From Alphaproteobacteria bacterium (lineage in GTDB: Bacteria; Pseudomonadota; Alphaproteobacteria; ATCC43930; CGMCC-115725), in the NCBI GenBank assembly GCA_030041335.1, contig JASHOB010000082.1, positions 1-64,000 on the forward strand: a stretch of 64,000 bases of DNA, written 5' to 3'. Under the pieces are notes generated by a model that worked only from the letters and a program-made list of their open reading frames with translations, did no database searches and was not told the DNA's origin. Every line of letters starts with the position of its first letter. The first letter of the stretch is position 1. Positions 53,668 through 62,473 of the stretch are shown one piece after another. The position numbers and the translations under genes were made by a program.

Positions 53668-54675
53668 ATGAGGCGCCTGACGATCGCGTTTCTCGCGGGC
53701 GGCTTTGCCCTGACCGCCTGGCTCGTCTGGCGCTCGGGCGCCCCTACCATCGGCTCCGCGCTCCGCACGGTCGGGTTGACCGGCCTGGTCGCGATTGCGG
53801 CGTTTCACCTCATCGGTACCACGCTCATGGGATTGGCATGGTGGCGGCTTCTGCGCGTGGGCAAGCCGAGAACCTTTATCTGGGCACGTCTGGTGCGTGA
53901 CGCCGGGTCCGAGGTGTTGCCTTTGTCGCAGATCGGCGGGTATGTGTTGGGCGCACGCTCGGTGATTGTTCAAGGGATCGGTGGCATCGGCGTCGCTGCC
54001 TCGACCGTTGTCGATGCAACGCTCGAGTTTTCGGCGCAGATAACCTACGCCGCGATCGGGTTGGCCTTGTTCATGTGGCTTTCGCCGGACCGCGCCATTG
54101 CCGAGTTGGTGGTTGCCTTCCTCTGCGTCGCCGTCATAGTCGCCGGAATCTTTATTACCTTGCAGCGGCGCCGGTCGGATTTTCTGCGCCGGCTCGCCGA
54201 GCGCCTCGCCGGCCGCCGGTTCGGCCGTATCGTAAACAACGCAGCTGCGGTGCAAGCGGAGATTCAGCGCCTTGCCCGCTTCAAGCGCGTTTGGCTGTCT
54301 TATTTGCTGCACCTCGGAGCTTGGTTCGTCAGCGGCTTCGAAGCCTGGTTGGCGCTGCGGCTGATGGGGGTGGCTTTGGGTTTCGCCACCGTCCTGGCGA
54401 TCGAAAGCCTGGTTCACGCCGTACGAGCGATGGCCTTCGCTGTTCCCAGTGCACTTGGCGTGCAGGAGGGCGCCTACATCATCCTCGGTGCGGCGTTCGG
54501 TCTGCCGCCGGAGTTCGCGCTAGGCGTGTCACTCATAAGGCGGGGGCGAGATCTCATACTCGGCGTGCCCGCGATACTGACGTGGCAAATTTCGGAGAGC
54601 CGCAAACGGTGGTCTGGCGGCGATCTCAGACCGATCGCGATTCCGGTGGACACGTCCTCGGCCGAACGACGCTGA
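53668..54675 (+). CDS. hpnL: HpnL-like membrane protein (UPF0104/LPG-synthase TM family)
   Basis: From the ATG at 53668 the product is 335 residues; a TTG at 53650 would add six and overlap the diiron gene. It has about seven or eight hydrophobic segments and the family motif near LGVQEGAYIILGAAFGLPPE. The lysylphosphatidylglycerol-synthase transmembrane family includes HpnL of hopanoid clusters, and the neighbouring hpnM, hpnN, hpnI and hpnJ genes support that name. It may flip or move a lipid across the inner membrane, which is inference. The hpnM gene begins seven bases after the stop. Confidence 0.85.
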   Translation: MRRLTIAFLAGGFALTAWLVWRSGAPTIGSALRTVGLTGLVAIAAFHLIGTTLMGLAWWRLLRVGKPRTFIWARLVRDAGSEVLPLSQIGGYVLGARSVIVQGIGGIGVAASTVVDATLEFSAQITYAAIGLALFMWLSPDRAIAELVVAFLCVAVIVAGIFITLQRRRSDFLRRLAERLAGRRFGRIVNNAAAVQAEIQRLARFKRVWLSYLLHLGAWFVSGFEAWLALRLMGVALGFATVLAIESLVHAVRAMAFAVPSALGVQEGAYIILGAAFGLPPEFALGVSLIRRGRDLILGVPAILTWQISESRKRWSGGDLRPIAIPVDTSSAERR

Positions 54676-54682
54676 ATCGCGG

Positions 54683-55318
54683 ATGAACGGGCACCGAACC
54701 ATGCGCCTGGTCACCGCGAGACTATTCTTCGCGTTCGCTGCGGCGCTGATCCTATGGGCAGGGGGCGCCCAGGCGGCCTCTGGGAGCGCGTCAGACGCGA
54801 TCCGCAAATTCTATGACGTGCTATTGCAGACAATGAAGACCGGCCCGACGTTGGGGGCGGGGGGACGCTATCGCGCTCTCCAACCGGCGGTGGCTGAAAC
54901 GTTTGATCTCCCCTACATGACCACGCTGGCAGTAGGACCGAAATGGGCCGACCTCACGCCATCCGAGCGTGCCCAGGTCATCAGCGCATTCCAACATTAT
55001 ACCGTCGCGAATTATGCCAACCAATTCGATGCCTATAACGGCCAGCAGTTTCGAGTCAGCGGCGAACAGCGGCGGGACACCGACACCATCGTCGACACGG
55101 ACATTGTCAAAGGCGATGGCACCTCGGTGGCGGTGAAGTACCGTATGCATTCGGCGGACGGAAATTGGCGCATCATCGATGTCTATCTCGACGGTTCGAT
55201 TAGCCAACTGGCGATTCGCCGCTCCGAGTTCTCCTCGGTCTTGAATCAGCAGGGTGTCGATGGCTTGATCGCAACGCTGAACCAGAAAGCGGACGCCCTG
55301 GTCGGGCCGTCGCGGTGA
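54683..55318 (+). CDS. hpnM: HpnM, MlaC/Ttg2D-like periplasmic lipid-binding protein
   Basis: The 211-residue protein has a signal peptide (LFFAFAAALILWAGGAQAASG) and the MlaC/toluene-tolerance fold. YDVLLQTMKTGPTLGAGGRY is near the start and VAVKYRMHSADGNWRIIDVYLDGSI in the second half, where W and DV are highly conserved. HpnM-type proteins accompany HpnN in hopanoid clusters and are thought to bind lipids in the periplasm. No mlaFED partners are here. It is convergent with hpnN; nine bases separate their stops. Confidence 0.9.
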   Translation: MNGHRTMRLVTARLFFAFAAALILWAGGAQAASGSASDAIRKFYDVLLQTMKTGPTLGAGGRYRALQPAVAETFDLPYMTTLAVGPKWADLTPSERAQVISAFQHYTVANYANQFDAYNGQQFRVSGEQRRDTDTIVDTDIVKGDGTSVAVKYRMHSADGNWRIIDVYLDGSISQLAIRRSEFSSVLNQQGVDGLIATLNQKADALVGPSR

Positions 55319-55326
55319 CGCTTGGC

Positions 55327-57921
55327 CTAGCGGCGCGGTGGGCCGAGTAGTGCCGGCTCGAACAATAGGGCGACAATCAGCGTCCACAGTATCGAAATGA
55401 TCAGCAGCCGTCCCGTGCCTGCGGTGCCCGGGTGCGTCGACAGCGATAACGTGCCAAAAGCGGTTCCGGTGGTGAGCGCACTAAACAGCACCGCACGCGC
55501 CAGGCTCGACTGGAGTGGTTTTGACTCGCCCGTCCGCCAGGCAATGACGAAATAGATGTTGAAGGCAACGCCGACACCGAAGAGCAGCGGTAGTGCAATG
55601 ATATTTGCGAAGTCGAGTGCCTCCCCGGTCAGCACGCAAGTGGCCAGCGTCAGGAGCCCGGTTAGAAAGATTGGCACCATGGTCAAGACGACGTCCCGGA
55701 TTCGGCGCAGCACGAGAACAAGCAGGGCGACGATGCCAAGAAATGACCAGAGACCTGCCTGGGCGAAAGCGTTCACCATCATCCGTGCCGCCTCTTGAGT
55801 CGTCACGGGCGGCCCGGTCGCGTCGGGCGCAACGGCAAGGACGGCGCGCACGAAACGTCGCAGCGTTCGATTGTCGTTCGAATCGCCTCGTGGAACCACG
55901 TTAATTCGGGCACGACCGTCTGGCGTCAGCCAATCGCGAACCAAATCGGCCGGCATCGTTTGTCGGGTCACCGGTTTCGCCTGAAGCAGGTCGTGCAATT
56001 GCCCGATCAGAATGCGAAAGGGATCGATCAAAACCCGTGATGCACGATCGCGATCCGCCTTTGGCGCGGCTGCTAACTCGCTGAGCACCGAGGCGAGCCG
56101 GTTGGCACGGTCCGCCGATTTGCCGCGCGCCGTGCCTGCTGCCTGCCGCAGCGCTGCCGCAGTGGCGCGAAGACTGTCGATGGTTTCGCGATCGCTTGGC
56201 GGCGGTTTGGTATCGAGCGGCGTGAACACCGAATCGAGCAGCATGGCCGCGTTCTCGATCATCGCCAGCTTTTCCGGCTGATGCTCGGGGATGAAGCTGC
56301 TCAGCGTCGTCGCGCGCTCTACTTCGGGCAGCGCCGCGAGACGCTCTGCCAGAGCGTCCGCGGCCTTCAGGGAGGGCGCTATGATGTCGACGGTATTGGG
56401 TGTGTGATCCGGATCCGACATCAGATCGGCAAGCGTCGCCACCGACTCGACCTTCGGGCTACGAAGATGAAACGGATTGAAGTCGAACCGCAACCACGGC
56501 AGCGACAATAGCGAGACCAGCGCCGCCGCCGTTGCGATCGCAAGAACGAGCCGTCGGCGTTTGACCAGAAAGCGGTCAAGCGGCGCCAACGCGGCGAAGC
56601 CGACGGCCTCGGCTTCGCCGGCCGGACGAACCACTGTCAAGAGCGCCGGAAGAAACGTGATGGCGAGCACGAAGGCGACCACCATACCCATCCCGGCGAT
56701 CACCCCAAGTTCAGCCGCGCCGATATAGCTCGTCGGCAGGAAGGCGAAGAAACCGATCGCGGTCGCCGCCGCCGCGAGCGCCAACGAGCCGCCGACCCTC
56801 CTTCCCGCTTCGACCAGCGCGGCTCTCAAATTCGTCTGCAGCAACCGCTCCGCCCGGTAGCGGACACTGAATTGGATCGCAAAATCGATCCCGAGCCCAA
56901 CAAATAGCGGCACGAAGCCGACGGAGAGCACGTTGAACGTTCCGAACGTCGCAAGGCCGAGACAGGTTGTGATGGCGAGGCCGGCGAGAGTCGTTGACAT
57001 GATGCACACAATCACCCGAATCGACCGGACGGCGAACCACAACATCAGCAGCACGCCAGCGATCATGACCCCGGTCATCAGCCAGGCACGCTCGGCGATG
57101 GTCGCGAACTCGTCGTCCGCGAGCACGGCCTGCCCCGTTAGCCGAACGCTAACGCCGCCTTGACGAGTGAGATCGAGATCCCGGACCGTCTGGCGGATAA
57201 CGTCGATCGCGGTGTCGGCGGCCAGCAACTTGGTAAAATCAAGCTTTGGCTCGACCAGGATGAAGCGTCGGGTCTCCCGGCGGCTCGGCGGCTGATTCGA
57301 GATTAATTCGCGCCACGAAAAAATCGCGGGCTTGCCCTGAAGCACAGCGCTGATCGCGTCGGCAACGGCTTGGAAGGGCCGGTCAAACGTGGCGAGCTTG
57401 GTGTCGCCGTGGCTGACGCCGAGAAGCGCGTTCGACAGGGTCGCGGTCACGCCGCGCAGGCTGGGATCCGCTGCTATCGGCCCCAAAAACGGTTGCGCGG
57501 CGATCAACTGCGTCGTGTTGGTGTCGAGCTCCGCGGGCGACAAGAATAAGAGCCCTTCATGGCTGAAAAAGGGACCGGCATCCGGCCGGCGCACAGCGTC
57601 GAAACTGTCCGACCGCTGCGCGAGCTTTGCCGCCAACGACGCGGCGGCGGCTTCGGCAAGCTCGGGCGTAACACCGTCGATAACCACCACGATGTTAGTG
57701 TCGAGCTGCGGGAAAGCGCGGTCGAAGGCCGTTTGGTTGCGTCGCCATGGCACGTCGGGCGAGATCAACGCCAGCGAGTCGCTGTTGATGGCGAAATGCT
57801 GGCGCGTGTAGGCGACCGACAAGAGGGTGAGTATGGCGACAAGAATAATGACCAGCGCCGCACGCTCGCAGCTCGTGCGGACGAGCCGTGCGACAGTCGC
57901 TCCGATCCAGTCCGACGCCAT
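55327..57921 (-). CDS. hpnN: HpnN, RND-family hopanoid transporter
   Basis: The 864-residue protein is an RND/MMPL-type exporter with about 12 hydrophobic segments in two halves. Each half is preceded by a large periplasmic loop, the first beginning RQHFAINSDSLALISPD. The GLGIDFAIQFSVRYRAE motif in the first half is typical of HpnN, which in Rhodopseudomonas palustris moves hopanoids to the outer membrane. It is the last gene of the sulfotransferase-hpnI-hpnJ-hpnN unit, 34 bases after hpnJ. Confidence 0.92.
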   Translation of the reverse strand: MASDWIGATVARLVRTSCERAALVIILVAILTLLSVAYTRQHFAINSDSLALISPDVPWRRNQTAFDRAFPQLDTNIVVVIDGVTPELAEAAAASLAAKLAQRSDSFDAVRRPDAGPFFSHEGLLFLSPAELDTNTTQLIAAQPFLGPIAADPSLRGVTATLSNALLGVSHGDTKLATFDRPFQAVADAISAVLQGKPAIFSWRELISNQPPSRRETRRFILVEPKLDFTKLLAADTAIDVIRQTVRDLDLTRQGGVSVRLTGQAVLADDEFATIAERAWLMTGVMIAGVLLMLWFAVRSIRVIVCIMSTTLAGLAITTCLGLATFGTFNVLSVGFVPLFVGLGIDFAIQFSVRYRAERLLQTNLRAALVEAGRRVGGSLALAAAATAIGFFAFLPTSYIGAAELGVIAGMGMVVAFVLAITFLPALLTVVRPAGEAEAVGFAALAPLDRFLVKRRRLVLAIATAAALVSLLSLPWLRFDFNPFHLRSPKVESVATLADLMSDPDHTPNTVDIIAPSLKAADALAERLAALPEVERATTLSSFIPEHQPEKLAMIENAAMLLDSVFTPLDTKPPPSDRETIDSLRATAAALRQAAGTARGKSADRANRLASVLSELAAAPKADRDRASRVLIDPFRILIGQLHDLLQAKPVTRQTMPADLVRDWLTPDGRARINVVPRGDSNDNRTLRRFVRAVLAVAPDATGPPVTTQEAARMMVNAFAQAGLWSFLGIVALLVLVLRRIRDVVLTMVPIFLTGLLTLATCVLTGEALDFANIIALPLLFGVGVAFNIYFVIAWRTGESKPLQSSLARAVLFSALTTGTAFGTLSLSTHPGTAGTGRLLIISILWTLIVALLFEPALLGPPRR

Positions 57922-57955
57922 GTCAGACCGTCAAGCTCGTCCCTGGCCGTGGAGT

Positions 57956-59383
57956 CTAATGAGCCGCCGCGCGGTCGCGCAGGAAGTGAAAAAACTCAAC
58001 GCCTTCTCGCAAGCGCCTGACCATCATCTCGGGACTCATTACCATCTCAGCCACGATCGATGCGATCTTGTCGGTGCGGAAATAGAAACGGCGATAAAAC
58101 GCTTCGACCGAGTTGAAAATCTCTGTATGCGTCAGATTTGGATAATTCAGGGGCGCGATTTGGATGCCGCGTTCGTCGGTCATTTCCGGATGGTCGAAAT
58201 CGAACCAGCCATTCTCCATCGCCTGGCGATAAAGCTCGGTGCCGGGATACGGCGCCGCCAGGGAAACCTGTATGGTGTGAGGATTGATCTCTCGCGCGAA
58301 TTCGATGGTCTCCTCGATCGTCTCTTTGGTTTCTCCTGGGAGGCCCATGATGAAAGTGCCGTGAATCACGATGCCGATGTCGTGGCAATCCTTGGTAAAC
58401 CGCTTGGCGACGTCGATCAGCATTCCCTTCTTGATATTGTGTAGAATTTGCTGGTTTCCCGATTCGTAGCCTACGAGGAGAAGGCGCAGACCGTTGTCGC
58501 GCATGATCTTGAGCGTCTTGCGCGGGACATTGGCCTTGGCGTTGCACGACCACGTCACGCCCAGTTTTCCGAGTTCGCGCGCGATCGCCTCGGTGCGCGG
58601 CAGGTTGTCGGTAAAGGTATCGTCGTCGAAGAAAAATTCCTTCACCTGCGGAAAGTATTGCTTCGCCAACCGGATCTCGTCGATGACATGACCAACGCTA
58701 CGGACACGGTAACGGTGGCCGCCGACCGTCTGCGGCCATAAACAGAAGGAGCAACGCGACTTGCAGCCGCGACCGGCATATAGCGACAAATAAGGATGTT
58801 TCAGATAGCCGATAAAGTAGTTGGCGATTTGCAGGTCGCGCCTATAGACCTCGGTCACGAACGGCAGCTGGTCCATATCCTCGAGAATCCCGCGCTCGGG
58901 ATTATGGACAATGGCACCGGACGCGGTGCGGTAGCTCAATCCGTCGATCGAGGCGAACGGGCGGCCTTCCGCCACTTCCTTGACCGTGAAATCGAATTCG
59001 TTGCGCGCGACGAAATCAATGATCGGCGAGGCGCGAAGACTGACGTCCGGTTCGACTGCGACTTTGGCGCCGACAAAGCCGACCGTGAGGTTCGGATTGG
59101 TCGCATGCATTGCTTCGGCGACCTTGACGTCGCCCGGGAATGACGGCGTCGAGGTGTGGATGACCAGGAGCTCGTAGTCGCGCGCCAACGGCAGCAGCGC
59201 ATCGAGGCCGATCCCCGCGGGCGGCGCATCAATCAGCCGACTTCCCGGCACCAGCGCCGCGGGCTGCGCGAGCCAGGTCGGATACCAGAATGAGCGGATT
59301 TCTCGCCGGGCCTGATATCGTGATCCGGCGCCGCCGTCGAATCCCTCATAGGAGGGGGGTTGTAGGAATAACGCCTTCATCAT
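57956..59383 (-). CDS. hpnJ: HpnJ, hopanoid-associated radical SAM enzyme
   Basis: The 475-residue protein opens with FLQPPSYEGFDGGAGSRYQA, the HpnJ hallmark, then a B12-binding-like Rossmann domain. The radical-SAM cluster motif is CKSRCSFC (Cys207, Cys211, Cys214) in YAGRGCKSRCSFCLWPQ. HpnJ is needed to form the cyclitol-ether head group of bacteriohopanetetrol in Burkholderia. It starts 12 bases after hpnI stops. HpnK, which supplies the deacetylated precursor, is not encoded in this window. Confidence 0.93.
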   Translation of the reverse strand: MMKALFLQPPSYEGFDGGAGSRYQARREIRSFWYPTWLAQPAALVPGSRLIDAPPAGIGLDALLPLARDYELLVIHTSTPSFPGDVKVAEAMHATNPNLTVGFVGAKVAVEPDVSLRASPIIDFVARNEFDFTVKEVAEGRPFASIDGLSYRTASGAIVHNPERGILEDMDQLPFVTEVYRRDLQIANYFIGYLKHPYLSLYAGRGCKSRCSFCLWPQTVGGHRYRVRSVGHVIDEIRLAKQYFPQVKEFFFDDDTFTDNLPRTEAIARELGKLGVTWSCNAKANVPRKTLKIMRDNGLRLLLVGYESGNQQILHNIKKGMLIDVAKRFTKDCHDIGIVIHGTFIMGLPGETKETIEETIEFAREINPHTIQVSLAAPYPGTELYRQAMENGWFDFDHPEMTDERGIQIAPLNYPNLTHTEIFNSVEAFYRRFYFRTDKIASIVAEMVMSPEMMVRRLREGVEFFHFLRDRAAAH

Positions 59384-59395
59384 GCCGAAAATACC

Positions 59396-60535
59396 TCAAT
59401 TCGAGACTAGAGTACCATCGGATCGCACACGAAATGTCTGGTCGCGCCAAGTCACCGCTTGGGCGAAAAAGCTGGAAAGGAATAAGGCAAAAGTTAAGGC
59501 ATCACGAATCGGTAATAGCCAGATCGCAATTTGACGCAACCGGAGCGCACGGTTGTTCGCAATTGCCGTCAAAACCCGCAAGGCGAGTGCCACCAGGAGC
59601 GTCCCCGCCGCCAGTGCCGGCTGGGCACCGAGGATCAGAGCCAGCAAGGCCAGCATCATCGGATGGGTAATGACCGAGCCCGCATATCCCAAGGGCGCGA
59701 CCGACCTCAAGGTCCGCGCCCAACGCAGCTCGTGGCGGAACAGGCTGCCGAGGCCCGGCTCGACCACGATGTTATCGATAAGGTGCCGCGAGATCACGAC
59801 GCGCCCGCCTCCGGTTCGGACGGCGTTGCCCAGAGCGTGGTCGTCAGCCAACGTGTTGGCCGCAACCGCGAATCCCCCGATCGCTTCCAATGTCCGCCGC
59901 CGCAGCGCCAAGGTCGCACCAAAACAGCCGGCGCCGACATTGAGGCCGGCGCCGACGACGGCTTGCGGCAGGAAGCTGTGATTGATGTAGAGGCAGGCGA
60001 CCCGCGACCAGAAGCCGCCGCCGCAGATCCCGCGATAGAGACAAGTGACCAGCGCGACGCCCGGTTGCCGTAGCGTCCAGGATATTTCGCCGAGATAGGT
60101 GGGCGATACCCGCATATCGCTGTCGGAAATAACCAGAAGCTCGTGCTTCGCGGCCGGCAACATGTTGCGAAGGTTGGCGATCTTGGGATTGGAGCCGCTG
60201 GTGCGGTTATCGATGACGAGAGCGACGTCGACCTTCGGGAACTCGGCGCAAAGGCGCCGGACGATCGGCACGGCCGGGTCTTCGCCGTCTGAGACCCCGA
60301 ATACGATCTGAAACTCCCCGATATCTTGCCGAAAAAACGAGGCGAGATTGTCATAGAGACCGGGGTCCTCGCCCCGGAGCGGCTTTAATACGCTGACGGG
60401 TCCGCGCTCGTCGCGCGCCGTGGTTCGCCCGCGGACAAAATGGCCGACCGCGACGCTGGCATGGATCAGGTAGACGCATCCCGCCATACTGGCTGCAATG
60501 AGCAGCTCGCCGATGACACTGATCCAGTTGTGCAT
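59396..60535 (-). CDS. hpnI: HpnI, hopanoid-associated glycosyltransferase
   Basis: The 379-residue protein is a GT2-type transferase similar to ceramide glucosyltransferases. The N-terminal membrane segment is ELLIAASMAGCVYLIHASVAV, the DSDMRV motif binds metal and nucleotide, and LRWARTLRSV takes the place of the Q/RxxRW motif. Several C-terminal hydrophobic segments follow. HpnI attaches N-acetylglucosamine to bacteriohopanetetrol. It lies 11 bases downstream of the sulfotransferase gene and 12 upstream of hpnJ. Confidence 0.92.
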   Translation of the reverse strand: MHNWISVIGELLIAASMAGCVYLIHASVAVGHFVRGRTTARDERGPVSVLKPLRGEDPGLYDNLASFFRQDIGEFQIVFGVSDGEDPAVPIVRRLCAEFPKVDVALVIDNRTSGSNPKIANLRNMLPAAKHELLVISDSDMRVSPTYLGEISWTLRQPGVALVTCLYRGICGGGFWSRVACLYINHSFLPQAVVGAGLNVGAGCFGATLALRRRTLEAIGGFAVAANTLADDHALGNAVRTGGGRVVISRHLIDNIVVEPGLGSLFRHELRWARTLRSVAPLGYAGSVITHPMMLALLALILGAQPALAAGTLLVALALRVLTAIANNRALRLRQIAIWLLPIRDALTFALFLSSFFAQAVTWRDQTFRVRSDGTLVSN

Positions 60536-60546
60536 CGAGGCACCCC

Positions 60547-61767
60547 TCAGACCCCAAAGCAGGCTACGTAACCGCTAAATCGGTACCTCTCCTCCCGCAA
60601 ATCGATCCCATAGTCGCTGGCGAGGGCCTTGTTGCCTCGGTAGCCCGCGTTCGGATCTCCCGCGACGAGTGACTGCATATCCTTCGCGACGCTTGGCCTC
60701 AGAGGCAGGCCGAAATAGCGGTAGAGCGAGGTGACGCTGGCGATCGGATCGCGGATGAATTCCGGGAAGCGCATATGGAAGACCCGCTCGGGCGCGATGC
60801 GGGCGGTTTGCGCCGCTTCCATCATGGTGAGAGCGCCCGATTCCCAGCGTCGGGTCACCTGGCGGCCAATCGCGGCGCGGTCGATGTGGCGGGCAAAAGG
60901 CCGCCGCAGCACCTCGGTCAGCCGTGCAACCGATGGCAAGACCTGGAGAGGGTCACGATGCGTGAAGACAAAACGGGCATCCGGGTAAAGGCTGAGAATC
61001 GCATCCAAGGCGAAAACATGGTCGGGACTTTTCAAAACCCAACGCCCGGAGCCCTTGCGCAATTGCAAATGCCGCAGGAAACGTCGATGGAACGCGTAGG
61101 CGACGAAATGGCCGGTGTCGTCGAGCCATCGCTGATAACTGGGAACGTGATGCGTGGTATCGAAGCGCAGGCTGCGAAACACGTGCGCGGTAATCTCCGT
61201 GCACTCTTGCGGCGACTGCGCGGTAATGGGGTGGACGTGTTGAAAGTCGGGTGCCATTTTCGCGAATATCGCCAACTGCCGATCGACCGCGCGTGCCTTT
61301 GCCACGGCACCGCCCTCTTCCTCCGGCAAGGGATAGATCGTCTCCCAACTGCGAACCACCAGGTTCGAACGGTCCTGTCCGAGGAGACGGTGCAGAAAAG
61401 TCGAGCCGCTGCGCGGCAGTCCCGTAATGAAGATCGGCTGTTCAATCGATTGATCGAGAATCCCGGGTGTACGCCTTTCCGCTTCGCGCAGTCTGAGCAG
61501 ATTGGAAAGGAAGCGGACAATGTCCCACTTCGCGGCCATGCGGCCGATGACGCTGAGATCGGCCTCGCGTTCGAAACTCTGTAACAGCAGCGCCAGCGCT
61601 TCCTCAAAATTGGCGTCTTCGAACTCGCGCAATCCGGTAATCCGCTGCGCTATTGCGATAAGATCGGACGGCAGCAATGGCTGGCGCAATAGGCCGAACG
61701 CCTCAGCACCATAGTCAATTGCCCGAACAATTCTAGGGATCACCACACCGCACTCCCGAAGAGTCAT
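60547..61767 (-). CDS. PAPS-dependent sulfotransferase-family protein heading the hpnI-J-N unit
   Basis: The 406-residue protein has a sulfotransferase fold after an N-terminal helical extension of about 110 residues. The 5'-phosphosulfate loop is GLPRSGSTFLHRLL at residues 116-129, and the 3'-phosphate region looks like FTHRDPLQVLPSVARL. The family (Sulfotransfer_3-like) includes carbohydrate and lipid sulfotransferases and some inactive relatives. It is first in a tightly spaced unit with hpnI, hpnJ and hpnN, so a hopanoid or hopanoid-linked sugar is the natural guess for its acceptor. That is inference. Confidence 0.82.
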   Translation of the reverse strand: MTLRECGVVIPRIVRAIDYGAEAFGLLRQPLLPSDLIAIAQRITGLREFEDANFEEALALLLQSFEREADLSVIGRMAAKWDIVRFLSNLLRLREAERRTPGILDQSIEQPIFITGLPRSGSTFLHRLLGQDRSNLVVRSWETIYPLPEEEGGAVAKARAVDRQLAIFAKMAPDFQHVHPITAQSPQECTEITAHVFRSLRFDTTHHVPSYQRWLDDTGHFVAYAFHRRFLRHLQLRKGSGRWVLKSPDHVFALDAILSLYPDARFVFTHRDPLQVLPSVARLTEVLRRPFARHIDRAAIGRQVTRRWESGALTMMEAAQTARIAPERVFHMRFPEFIRDPIASVTSLYRYFGLPLRPSVAKDMQSLVAGDPNAGYRGNKALASDYGIDLREERYRFSGYVACFGV

Positions 61768-62153
61768 CTTGCCTCAGGCAAGTCGACATTCACTGCCGGG
61801 CGCCCGATCGCTAGACGAGAAGGATTGTCTAAAATCATGGTCATTTCAAGATAGAGTAGTTTTGGCGAGTTTGAATTCGGGTAAAGCCTTATTTCCTGAA
61901 AAAAACGGAGTATTTCGCAAGCGGCACGGCAAATTCGCGAAGGGCTGCTGTAACCGCGTGTAGAACGGGGTCCCAGCCTCAAAGACCATGAACCGACCGG
62001 CGCGCCGCGTTGGCTGCCATCGGCAATCTTGCACCCTTAATCCGCGCCGTCGACCATGCCCTCCAAGTTGGTGACGCAGGATCTCATGACAATCGGCCGA
62101 AACCGCATCCGCCGCCGCCCGTCTTGGCCGCGAAGCCGCGGCTTGTCAAATGT
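61768..62153. other. intergenic region upstream of the hopanoid unit
   Basis: This 386-base gap includes an AT-rich patch (about 61840-61930), which likely holds the promoter for the minus-strand sulfotransferase-hpn unit. A 26-codon minus-strand frame (61764-61844) ends with its stop overlapping the sulfotransferase ATG, a possible leader peptide with no visible ribosome binding site. I see no other gene. Confidence 0.45.
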
Positions 62154-62369
62154 TCAGGCCGCCTTGCCGCGTGCGCTCTTGCCGTGGTCGTCAACGATGC
62201 GATAGCGCACGGTAGCATCATCAATCGTGGCGCGGGCACGCGCTTGCCAGGCCTGATAGGCTTCGCGGTAGCTCTTGAACGGGCCGAGCCGCTCCTCCTT
62301 GGCGCCGGGCGCCATTTTCCTGAAACTGGTGTCGGTGAATTCGCCGCCGATCACCCAATAATTTGACAT
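62154..62369 (-). CDS. DUF4170-family small protein
   Basis: The 71-residue protein begins MSNYWVIGGEFTDTSFRKM and continues GPFKSYREAYQAWQARARAT, then ends with a strand pair, TVRYRIVDDHG, and a basic tail. This fits the alphaproteobacterial DUF4170 family, a short conserved domain with no known function. It is divergent from ubiD, with 104 bases between them. The ATG at 62369 gives the family's usual start. Confidence 0.82.
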   Translation of the reverse strand: MSNYWVIGGEFTDTSFRKMAPGAKEERLGPFKSYREAYQAWQARARATIDDATVRYRIVDDHGKSARGKAA

Positions 62370-62473
62370 ATGATTCCCTCGCCATCGCTAAAGCACCCTG
62401 AACTGGCTCGCTATCCCCGTGCCCTCTATAGTGCGCGGGGTTCAATAGCATAAATCGACCTAAAGCAAAGCGA

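Noticed and set aside
53329-54417. 362-residue minus-strand frame across the ferritin-like and hpnL genes
   Set aside because: It is His/Gln/Arg-rich with no recognisable fold and covers two genuine genes in antisense.
61764-61844. 26-codon minus-strand frame whose stop overlaps the sulfotransferase ATG
   Set aside because: A leader peptide is possible, but it has no visible ribosome binding site or conserved content.
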